From Tetracladium setigerum (Eukaryota > Ascomycota > Leotiomycetes > Helotiales), in the NCBI GenBank assembly GCA_031472005.1, contig PZJY01000006.1, positions 2,046,001 to 2,110,000 on the forward strand: DNA of 64,000 bases, given 5' to 3'. A program made the position numbers and the translations under genes. The notes under the pieces were generated by a model. The model worked only from the letters and a program-made list of their open reading frames with translations, was not told where the DNA came from and did not search any database. Below, piece by piece: positions 22,687-32,990 of the stretch. Position 1 is the stretch's first letter. Each line of letters begins with the position of its first letter.

Positions 22687-24492
22687 TTACATGAATGAAT
22701 CCAACATATCCTCCAAACTCCGCTTTTTATTCTTTTGCACTTTCGCTTGCATCGTTCCAATCTGAACAGCTCTCAAAGAAGACTGAGTCCTATGAGGCAA
22801 CTTCTGCTCCCCCTCCTCTTTCCTCCCCTGACTCCCGTCCGCAATATCCTCTTGCTCAGCAGTAGCCCTAACATCCTCGACCCCAGGCAACTTGATCCTC
22901 ACAAATGAAACAGCATTAATACTCGTTTTAGACCTGTCAAGCAAACTATCCGCCGCCTTTCCCAACCTCAACAACACCATCGGCAACGGATTCAACAACT
23001 CCCCATCCGCATTTGTAGCCACATCCCCAAGCACCACCCCAGCTCTCAGAATATCGGCATCATCCCTGAGTTCACCGATTCGAGCGTAGGTTTTGTAAGC
23101 GGCAGATTCCCTGGCGTCGAGCTTTTGGTGCTTTTGGATGGAGTAGGAGAATACGTCTACGTGCCTTACGCGCTCCATCATATTTTGGGAGCGACGGGGG
23201 TAGAGAGGGTGGGAGTTGAGGCGAGCGGGCTTTGAGCCGTGAGGTTCGTCGTCAGTTGGTTGTGGGCGGTTGGCGAGAAAGGTTGCGACTTGATTGCGGG
23301 GACTCGTCTGATATCTGCAGGATCTTGCGTGAGAGATTGAGTTGGTCTTGAATCAGAAGCTAGAGGAAGTTGCTTTTTGATTGCCTCGGCTCGCTTAGTA
23401 CAGGTTCGTTCGAGGATCTTGAGGGTATCGGTTTCGATATTGAGTTTCCAACCCAAATCGCGAGCTTGAATTTTCTCTTTGAAATCGAAACGACAGCCAC
23501 GGACGTCGTAAAGCGCCAGAGATGGAATCCGTTGAGGTAAACCAATGACTTGGGCGTCAGATCTTCGTGGTTCCATAATCTCAGTACTCTCAAGACGGGA
23601 AAGCCTCCTTCTTTTGTGGCAGCAGAATGCCAGCCTCTGACAAGTCGGTCGGAAACTCCCATTTGTGCGTAGCCGGCGGAGGAAGGATCTCTGTTTATGA
23701 TTTCGAGAGTACCCAAATTTTGGATCTTGGATATCTTGACAAGATCTGAGACAGGGAATGGAGTTGTGATGCAGAGCGTGGTGATGAAATCAAAACAGTC
23801 CGAGGTGATCGGGTTGATGTACATTTCAAATTGTAGTTTTGGAGTAGAAAATGCTTCGGCATATTGCAGTAGGTCCTCTGAGATGTAGTCTTCGCTGTGC
23901 AAAATTCTGGAGAACACAACCCAGGTATCAAAGGATACAAAACATCTGGTCGATGGTTGTTAGTCCAGATTTAAAGCGCCTTAAACAATATATGGTGCTA
24001 AGCGTGGAACATATCTCATATGAATGAAGTGACTGACCTCTTCCTTACGATGTCCCATATTCTCTTCACATGAAATGACGGCAAGAACTCTAAGGACTCG
24101 GCAGTAACATCCGCTATATTCTGAACCACACTTTCGAGTGCAATACTTTGCAGAGATCTTGTACCTTCTCTTGGTTTTTGTGGTTTTTGAGTGGAGGCTT
24201 GATCTCCACGAACCCGTCCCAGTCTCCGGTCCTCCCAAGCTCGTGCCCTTTCCATGTGCTTGGCTTCATCCTCTTCATTTCTTCCGTAGACCACCCGGGT
24301 TCTTCGAGTCCAGTGCACATCGTCAGAACTCACAACAGAGGCAGTCTTCTCTGTGAAAACCTGACCTGTCTTTTCGTCGTACCTGTGACCTTCCCATTTT
24401 CGCGAATCCAAATGCTCGTTCTCGGCCGGGGTGGAGTATGCTCCTCCTCGAATAAGAAGCCCTTTGCGTTGTCGTCGTCCAGGAATGTTCAT
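22687..24492 (-). CDS. Unrecognised protein, possibly F-box/LRR-like, two apparent frameshifts
   Basis: Exons 24038-24492 and 22687-23945, with a 92-bp intron in phase 2, give about 571 aa once two single-base losses are allowed (at the GG of 23524-23525 and the five-base G run at 23196-23200 on the plus strand). The N-terminus is basic (MNIPGRRQRKGLLIRGGAYS). A central region contains LEFLPSFHVKRIWDIVRKR, FDTWVVFSRILHS and leucine-spaced segments such as GFPVLRVLRLWNHEDLTPKS, which recall the F-box plus leucine-rich layout of many fungal proteins; no F-box consensus is secure. The C-terminal part is helical and charged, ending KRSLEDMLDSFM. Function unknown. Coding nature is supported by two long frames joined by a consensus intron and by a plausible frame on both sides of each break. 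Confidence 0.65.
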
Positions 24493-25024
24493 TGTGAGTT
24501 GAATTTAATCCGTACTGTCTGTCTGTCATGGGCAAACCCATTTTCTGTTTGTCGAATAGCATCAATCAATTACCTTTGGTCAAGCTCAGGTATATATGAG
24601 TTATTCTGTCGTCGAGAAAGGAATAACGAGGCTTCGAACAACAAGGCAACCAACCACTCAGGTCAGGTTACCCAATGAAGACGAAAGAAAGTTGAGCCTT
24701 GTGGTCCTGAGGGAGCCACTGTGCGACGTGCAACAAAACCTCGGTTCAACGGCAGATAAGAAAACTTGACGACCACAGCGGTCGACGCGTTCGGGAGACG
24801 CGAGGGGACCACCACTCCACTACAATCCCACATCTACAGATCAACCACCACCTTCAATCCCTCACACAACCTCAACGTTTGACTAGAACTCAAATATATT
24901 GTATTTTCGACCCAAAGTTAACGTTCTCTCTTGGAAACCGCTCCCAATCCACCAACCCTAATTTTACAAACACACTCCTCGCGCCCGTCCTCATCAATGT
25001 CTGCAGCTCTCAGTCCTTGGGACA
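24493..25024. promoter_or_regulatory. divergent promoter region, unknown gene / sld2
   Basis: About 530 bp between two divergent start codons. The half nearer sld2 is C/A-rich with repeated CCACC and CAACC steps. No specific site was recognised. Confidence 0.45.
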
Positions 25025-26559
25025 ATGGACTCTACAGATAAGGGCGAGTTGACTGAACAGTCCACAGCCCTCCGAGCAGAGCTCAAAGTGTGGGAAAAGG
25101 CTTTTGCAGCTTCTAACGACGGCAAAAAGGCATTGCGCGAGGACATTAAGAGGAACCCGGAAATAGGTATTTCTTACGGGGCCCAACCAAGGTCAATTAG
25201 TACTAATAAGTGCTATAGCTGCAAAGTATAAAGAGTACCAAAGGCTTCGAGACATTCTCTCTGGCAAACTTCCACCTCCTCCACCTCCTTTGGGTCAGAC
25301 TCCTCGAAAACGAAAGCACGAAGATGCCTCCAACCCAGGTCCATCAAAACGTCAATCGCTCGCTGGAACGCCTTCGAGAACCCCCTCGATGGGTACACGG
25401 TCATGGGAAATAGATCAATATGATACCCCATCGCTTGTTCGAAATCTTTTCACGCCTTCGAAGAAATCCTTAGGCCCAACACCACAAAAGGATGGAGTTG
25501 TTCTAGGGCTTTTTGACTTATTGGAGGATGGATCTGCTGGAAAGAAAGAAGTATTAATGGACAAGACCAAGGACATACCTGTCGGAACAACGCCCGCAAA
25601 CCGAAGAATATCTACGAAACGGTCCGACATAGTAAGACCCCTACGTCTGTAGGAAAGCGTTATATGCTAGACTCATTTGCTACACCTTTGAAGAGACGAG
25701 AAGTTCGAGTAGACGGAACTCCTCATACCGTGTCAAAGCTGCAATTCTCTACACCCTCCTTCCTACGTAGGGACAGTCAACAGATCCAATTGAAAGCACC
25801 TCACGACTGGGAATCAGGAGCGGACATATCACCCCAAAAGGCTCGCATGCCCAGGAAGCCTCTCGTCAGAGGGCTAAGCGCCATTCTTGCCAACCTCCGC
25901 AAAATCGAAGAAGAAGCAGCCGACGATGATCTAGACGCACTTCGCGAGCTGGAAGCCGAAGAGGCAGGAATTACACTACCCACCAAATCAAAACCAAAGC
26001 CAAAACCAAACCCACCCGACGAAGCAATCCTAATCGCCGACAGCCAGCCGAACTTCCCCCTTGGTGGTTTCGACCACGAATCGGACTACGACACCGACCC
26101 CGGCGAGCAAGACAAAAACCTCGGTCCAGACGGCCAACCCCTCAAGGTCTACAAAAAGAAAGGACAAAAGCGTACAACGAGAAGAGTGAAATTAAAGCCC
26201 ACAAAATCAAAACCCACTTTCACTACCCCTGGAGCCCAAGAAGAAAGCGAAGACGAACTCGCTGGCGGAGGAGACGATGCTATTCCCGAAACGCAAATTG
26301 ATGACGAAGCCGCGTTTGGAGAAGGCAGAAATTTCGATTCCGATACCCAGTCGGAGTATACCGCCTCAGAGGGTGGCACAAGGTATAGGAGGCCAAATCA
26401 GAGTAGGAAGAATAAGGCACTCAATAAGGATGGGAGGGTTAAGAGTGCTGCCAGGAAGGTTACGGCGATGGCGAGTCAAAATTTTAAGAGGCTTAAGTTG
26501 AGGAATACAGGTGCAAAAGGGGACCTGCTCATAATAGTCGATTCAGGAGGAAGAAGTAA
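25025..26559 (+). CDS. sld2: DNA replication regulator Sld2 (Drc1), two apparent frameshifts
   Basis: Sld2 is a CDK substrate that, once phosphorylated, binds Dpb11 to start replication. Exons 25025-25166 and 25219-26559 flank a 52-bp intron. The N-terminal block ALRAELKVWEKAFAASNDGK and KYKEYQRLRDILSGK is the conserved Sld2 domain. Many SP/TP sites follow (for example LFTPSKKSLGPTPQK and LDSFATPLKRR), fitting CDK control. An acidic middle leads to NFKRLKLRNTGAKG near the end. Two single-base losses are inferred: one within about 25617-25640, joining to KTPTSVGKRYMLDSF; the other in the G run 26519-26522, after which the family-like ending SRFRRKK and a stop at 26557-26559 come into frame. 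As written the second frame runs on to 26605 with an atypical tail. With two added bases the gene is 495 codons. Confidence 0.9.
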
Positions 26560-27474
26560 GGAGGTGCCATTGTTTTTGGATTTTGGGAGAGAATGGTATG
26601 GGTAGGGATAATGAATGGGACGGCAATGAATGGCTTTATAATGTGCTTACGAATTTTACGAGATACATGTCACACAGCTGCACAATTCACAATGACTAGC
26701 ATAGCACAGGTAGTATAGCATAACATAGCATGGTAGATAGAAGAGTCAGCAACGAACAGCCTTTGGCAAATACGGCAATACAGGCGTCTTCACAAATCAT
26801 ATCAGACCAGCCATTCGGCCAACTTCACTTCTCCTGATAATATTTGATATATTGCACAATTTGTACTCTAGTAAAAAAATGAAAGTAATTTGAAGCAACA
26901 AGACTTTGTTTGGCAGATTTTTGGTTTCATTTCGTCAGACTTTCGTGGTGAGTGAGCTTAAATACAGGACGATCGAGCACTTCTCGATCTCATTCGTCCA
27001 CCCCCCAACCATGCATACTCTCCCTTTCGTTATTAACATTCAAAGCTCATTCATACCAGTCATCAAAACCAGATAGCCACACCATCAATCACCCAGTCTT
27101 TATCATTCTTTCCAAATCTCATCTCATGTACTGTACTTGATCTCCTGATGTTGCCAGCCCAAAGTGTAAAAAAAAAAGCCCAAGTCTTGTGCAAAACTCC
27201 ATCCCAAATGCAAAAATAAACCTTCGGTTCTTTCTTTATACAATTGTCCCCAAAGGAAACAAAAAAGAATGGTAAAATCGCCAGTAGCTTCCTTTTTTCC
27301 CACCCATATCGATTGTTGTGAAATGATCGATGATATACAACCCAGCCACGACTCCAATATTTTTTGCGTGATAGGTAGGTAAAGTGTCATCAATCATCAT
27401 GCTCGCTGAAAAGATTGGTATCATGTTCGTTCTCCCCTTGCCCCCAATTGATCCAAGAAAAGTGAAGAAGGATC
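26560..27474. other. convergent 3' region, sld2 / fig1-like
   Basis: About 0.9 kb with an A-tract near 27169-27178 and several GCATAG-like steps near 26699-26735. Short ORFs only; no gene supported. Confidence 0.45.
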
Positions 27475-28443
27475 TTATCCAAACGCTTCACTCAACACCC
27501 TGATGCTCAAAATCATCACCAAAAGACCGATCGTGACAATGATCAGCAACGTGAAACTAAACCATCCTAACACCATCGCTGTGGAACCCACTCCACTCTT
27601 TACACTGCCGTTTCCGAGGTCTTGCGCTATGATTGATGCTGCGACGGAGGCGGTGTGTTGCCAAAGAACTGAGACGAGGACGAAGATTGAAGCAATGAAG
27701 ATAATGGCGAGGGCGATTTGAGAGACGGGGCGGGAGGGGAAGGGCTTGACTTCGCGTTCGGAGCCGGAGTCGTCAGCTTCTTCGTGCCAGCCAGGGAAGG
27801 TTGCGAGGAGGAGGAGACAGATGAAGGCGAATACGATTGCAATGATACTATAATAACACAACTGTTAACAACGATTTTCTTAGGAGATGGAGGGGGAAAG
27901 AAAACCTACAGAAGATATGGGAACACAATCATATCCTTAAACTGACTCGCCAGCCAGAGTAGATTCAATGGATCCTGGTCCAAACTGACTTCGTTTGCTA
28001 GGGCAGTGGCATTGTTGCTGCAGAGCCAACTGCCGCCGTCAGGATTAATGCAGATTCCGAAGTACCCAACTCGAGCCGAGAGACGCGCATCACCAACTAT
28101 GTTGGCGATGGCGGTGTGGACGTTGAAGTCGACTTGATCTGTTGAAGGTACCGGCGCATAGCGTTCGTAGTAGAGTGAGATGAGGAAGATGTCGGGGATG
28201 AGCGGGGATGAGGACGAACATCCTGCCAGTAGTAGAGCTTTGGAATGTGTTAGTGGGGGACTCAAGTATGTCTAGTCAAGGAGGAGCTTACAAAGTAAAA
28301 TAATTGCAATCGCAATTAATATCATGAGAACATGATGGTATCCAAGAAACGGTATAAGCCCTATGTTTCGGTCAGTCAAGTTCCATCGCGAAGCAAGGAA
28401 TGCAGCACTCACGCATCCAACCAACAGAGAATCTTTCTGCCAT
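27475..28443 (-). CDS. Fig1-family integral membrane protein (low-affinity Ca2+ influx)
   Basis: Fig1 proteins are four-span membrane proteins that regulate calcium influx and membrane fusion during mating and hyphal growth. Exons 28413-28443, 28292-28360, 27910-28237 and 27475-27847 join in frame to 266 aa. The first membrane span is LMILIAIAIILL (about residues 22-33), followed by an extracellular loop with the family motif RVGYFGICINPDGGSWLC, then three more hydrophobic segments: IIAIVFAFICLLLLATF, ALAIIFIASIFVLVSVLW and FTLLIIVTIGLLVMILSI. Family call from the GYFGIC motif plus the four-span layout. The frame is intact, in contrast to the neighbouring sld2. Confidence 0.85.
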
Positions 28444-31400
28444 CTTGTCGGGTCGCTTTTATCTCCCTTGTGGTAGGAGGATTCGGTCGGAATCTGCCAC
28501 TCCAGTCCTCGCGGAGAGGGACGATGGAGCCGCAGCCGTGGAATGCTTCAGCAACGCTGGGAGGTTTGTTGGTCTTGAAGGTTGAGGATTGAAGCGAGAA
28601 ATGTAGAAGGTTATGTGCTGAAAGGTATGTGTTCCGTATCGAGGAATGGCAAATGGATTGAGAGGTTTGATATCGACCGTTTCGAGTATCGACCGGTTGC
28701 TTGCTTGTCGCTCGATAAGTTTTCTTTATGAGGAGTCAGAATATGTCAACAAGTATGGGGGAGGAGATAGTTTGTGGATTGAGGATGTAAGTAGGTAAGT
28801 TTCGCAGACCAAACGACGGACAGACGGGAAGAATATCAATCGAAAGAGCGGGAAAAAGTTGGTGGTTGGGAGTTCTGACGAGTTCATACGTGGTTCTGAT
28901 GTTCTCCCGACCTCCTCGATTTTCTGGCTGGTCGCACCTGTGTAAACAATCGCTTGAGCTGGAGCGGTGGCACGGCAACCCGCTGATAGCGTCATGCGGC
29001 TAACCTTAATTCCGCCATCGAATTTCTGTGCGCACGCGGAAAGGAAGACTTGATCCCCAAATATTTATTCTGGATCGAAAACAATCAAGTCAACACGTTC
29101 AAATCAATTGGACTCTCTCACTTCACGTTGTAGTTTTAGTCAGGAGGAATCGATCACTGGATGTTGTTCACCGTCCATGGTGTTGCGCCAACCTGAGTTT
29201 GACCCTCAAGGTGGAATTGACCTGACAACAGCAAAATCACAACAACAAAAAGGCCAGTGCTCATCTTGGCCATGAATCTCAAACCAGAAGGAGGATTTGA
29301 AAGATTACGTCTCCCTCTCGCTTCGCAAGCATACTCATGGTCCATGAAGCTGAGTCTTTGTTTTTGATCAATACCTAAGTGACGGTGTCAGATCCACAAA
29401 ATGGAAACCTCAGTACTCCTTGGAATCTTCCTCACCACCTTGATCTCAACTCCTGAAGAAGCGATCTTCAAAACCAACAACTTCGTGGACTCAATCGCTG
29501 CGATTTTATTATTGTCAGAGCAATCTACAAATCGCAAGCAATTTGGGTCGTCTACATTTCTCGCGTCAAAAATACCACCCATGCGCACTTTCAGTCATAG
29601 ATTTTATGGGATGCCTTGAAATGGACCACAATCAAAGATCCAGCCCTCGAGGGAGCAAATCATCAGGAAGAATCATGGATATCTGATAATTGGGTTACAA
29701 CGGAGGAGGTAAGAAAATTTGGAGGTGGTTACTTTGAGCCAAAACAGAGACGCAAAACACTGCTCTGGGAGTGCGAGGAAAACTTAGATCCGAACAAGAG
29801 AACAGAACTTGCAATCGAAGAACGGATCAGGGATTTTGTCGACGGGCGTGATCTGTAGGCGCCTCGCTACATGATTTTCATGTTGGTAGACGAAGAAATC
29901 CCGGACTTTGTTTACACGCCTACCACGAGAAAGATGTGGCAGAGGCAGGAGATGACCTAGTGAACATGGATCATTTCACCAAGATACTAAGCGCAAATGT
30001 TATTATTGAAGTTACGACCAGTGTACATGTGGAGAAGCTGAGAATAACAACTTGAGTGAGGCTCGCAAAAACTGGAGAGGTACGTACTTCTGGGTGATTG
30101 GACCAAAACCGCTGAAGAAGAGGATGAAGTCAATTAAGATCAAAATAAAGAAGAATATGAGTTTGATCCGTGGAGACACTTTTGGGTCGCCAATGTTTTG
30201 AAGTTGTTTTACAGCTACCTACGTAGAACTTGGAAGCTGGTTTGAAGGACAGCATATGACAGCCGTGTATCTCAACAATACTACACCAATTTGAATGATT
30301 GCAATACTTGTCCATATTTCGATTTTATCCTGGCTTTACGAACTATAGTGTTGGGTTTGACGTTTGACACCAAAGGAATTCTTTCTTTGCAGGGCACCCA
30401 AGGACTTCTAAGTTCACTACAAAAAAAAATACCTTTGCGTTTGCGTCCCATCATCATCCTTGTATGAATTATCTCAATAGAAATCTTGTACATTGTGCTT
30501 GCCGAAGTTTCCAATCAAACGAGAGTATCAATCAAGTACAGCTCAGACGTTTTTTGGTTGGTAAATCGTAAAATCTCGAGGCTAGCTCAACAGTCACACA
30601 TGTAAATTGCCTTGTTCATACGCAAATGGACCCAACACAACCACTACTATTCACCTTTTTACAATTAGGGTCAAGTATTGGTGGATAAAAATACTCAAGA
30701 TAACATGACCGTTGATCATAACCCAGAGGCAATCCCCCACCCTAGCCAGCATCAAACTTCGTCACCTTTGACGATCACTGACTCTTCTGGCTCTCGTCTA
30801 GCCCAATTTATACCAACGATCTTCGAAAAACCACATCATATACCGTCACCCCTAATTATTCACGAAGATCCCTCAACTTTGTTTTCGAGCTTTAACAAAG
30901 AGAATGATTAGCCCAGTTGGGAACCAAAATCCCTTCAACAAATCACCTTGAGGTATTCAAATCGTGGCTCACCACACACACACTTCTCCATCTCTCGCCA
31001 CAATTAGCACGTGGAGGTCAATCCAATGAACGCCCTTTCAATATATTTAGCTTTTATGGTCCTCAAACTCGCAGGACCCTTTCCGCACGTTTTGGTGAAC
31101 AGTCTCGGCAAGGAGAAAGGAGAAGTGCGAAAGCCACCACAGACGTCGAGGCGTTCTAGCTTGCACATCCTACCGGACCTGTCACTCACTCCTCCAGCCA
31201 CAGCTAACCTACTGTACTCATACTCTACTGTTGGTTCGGTCTGGCCAGGTCGGAGAAGAGACCGCACCTGTCCAGCTGAAGATGCAATGCAACAGTAAGT
31301 GCAGAAAAACGCGTGGACAGCAAAATCAGTACCTGAACGGTTCCTGCAATGATCTTCGGTACAGCTGCTGCTCCTCCTCCCCAGACCGATCGATTTTAAT

Positions 31401-32990
31401 GCCCTGTACTGTAGGTAGGGTAGGTATGCATAATATGCACACACACAGGGTGCAAGAGCAGTACAGTACAGTACATACAGCGGTAATATGCAAATGCAGC
31501 CGGTATGATTCGTAGGGAGATCGTGACAGAGAGAGAGAGGAGGACCCAAATGTTGCAGTGACATTGGTCGTGACTTGCAGAATGACAGCCAACCAGGATA
31601 ATTCTTTTCTTCTTGGAGGTTTTGGCAGCGTGAATAATAGATGGATAGACAAAAGCAGCAACACTTTATCGTTTCACCACATACATACTGTACCTCCATC
31701 TCACATCCAAACAGCTGGATATCGAGACCGAGGCGGCTTAAGCGAGCAAAGCAGAATCAGACCACACAACACCACCATCAACCACCACGCCTTACAAGCT
31801 TTCATAAAATGAAACATCCCTACCGCCCTACCAGTCATACTTCGTAGTCCCCTAAAAAACCACAAAACGGAAATATTCTTCCTCTTTCCGGAGAACGAAC
31901 CACTCACAAAAACTGACGACAGCACTCGCCACTCCTAACCCCAATTCAAAGGTACAGAATGCAGATCATTGTGGCTCAGTCCTGTCGATCGCAATTGAGC
32001 TTAGAGTCATTTCCCTCCGAGCCGAGATGTTCTTTTTTAGGCTCTTCCGGTCGGTTGGCTCTTGTCGCTCGTTTTTGTGTTCAGGGGAGGTCGAAGCGAG
32101 GTTGAGTGGCTGGAAACGTGGGAAAGGAAGGCGAGGGAAGGATACAGTAGGTGGGATGGGAGGAAGAACGGCTAAAAAGAGGGGTTGAGTGGAACGGTGG
32201 GAAGTAAGGTTCGGTCGGGACAAAGAGAGTTTGTTCTGGCCACTTGTATTACTCGCTTGTGTCGGGAGTTGTTTGTGTAATGAGCGCTTGGTTCGATGTC
32301 ATGTGCCTAACGATTCTGTCATGAAATAAACTTGTGAGGGAAAAAGGAATACTTAGGAAAGCAAGAAAATAAATGCGACTGAAAAAGATTTGAATAATTG
32401 GTAGATGCAATGTAATATTATCTATTCATAGTATCCTTGCAAACACTCACAACACATTTACTTGGGAGTTAGAAGTACGCCAGGCCTTCGTGCTCCTTTC
32501 TCTCCCTCCTTGGTGCTGACACCTCGTTTTCTTTCCTCTCCAATATTTCAAATAGAACCATCAATTCGTGTACTTCGTGGTTCCATAATCGCACCTCAGA
32601 TATAATAAAAATATAAGATCGCTCGTGGGTAGAGCTTTGAAAGCAGTCAGACTGCAAGATGTACGGAAAGTGATAAAAAAGACCAGGATCAAACATTGAC
32701 TGCTGCTGCTTCTGTCCTCTTCGTGATATGCTTCGCCGGTCCATGCAAAACCTCTAGATAACTGGTGAAAGGGAACAAATAAATGGTGTGCTGATGTCGA
32801 ATAAATGTTCCAGTGGAAAGCGGAATCTGGTATCTTTGGAAAAGAAAAACGCAACGCCGTTCAGTAATCCATCCGCCCCTCCTTCTCGAAAAAAGGTAAA
32901 ACAATGCGAATAAGTATTACAGGACCCGTTGTGTAAAAGGCCTTTGGGTATATATATGTATCGGTGAAAAAATAAGCGTCGAAATGGGTA
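28444..32990. other. 4.5 kb gene-poor interval
   Basis: Lies between the start of the fig1-like gene and the 3' end of the CP2 gene. Besides the decayed coding remnant listed separately, there is a short plus-strand ORF (Met at 30705, about 68 codons, ending FSSFNKEND) and a possible 40-codon minus-strand ORF near 29155-29276 with a hydrophobic start. None is convincing. Short CA and GTACA runs occur near 31430-31480. Confidence 0.5.
29590..30253 (+). pseudogene. decayed, unrecognised coding remnant
   Basis: From about 29598 one frame reads protein-like, charged sequence (for example WISDNWVTTEEVRKFGGGYF and KTLLWECEENLDPNKR) to a TAG at 29856-29858. The same frame then resumes with MIFMLVDEEIPDFVYTPTTR before another TAG. 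A neighbouring frame reads VNMDHFTKILSANVIIEV, and further on the first frame returns with EEYEFDPWRHFWVANVLK. Alternation of frames and isolated TAG/TAA/TGA codons suggest an old gene broken by point mutations. No family was recognised. An unusual exon set or chance cannot be excluded. Confidence 0.35.

Noticed and set aside
29154..29345. Small secreted protein with hydrophobic start on the minus strand
   Set aside because: Only about 40 codons follow a plausible start (MSTGLFVVVILLLSG), with no intron or homology support.
31004..31699. 231-codon minus-strand ORF rich in Cys and Tyr
   Set aside because: Composition is unlike a real protein, it overlaps GTACA-type short repeats, and it has no recognisable motif, intron structure or neighbours supporting it.
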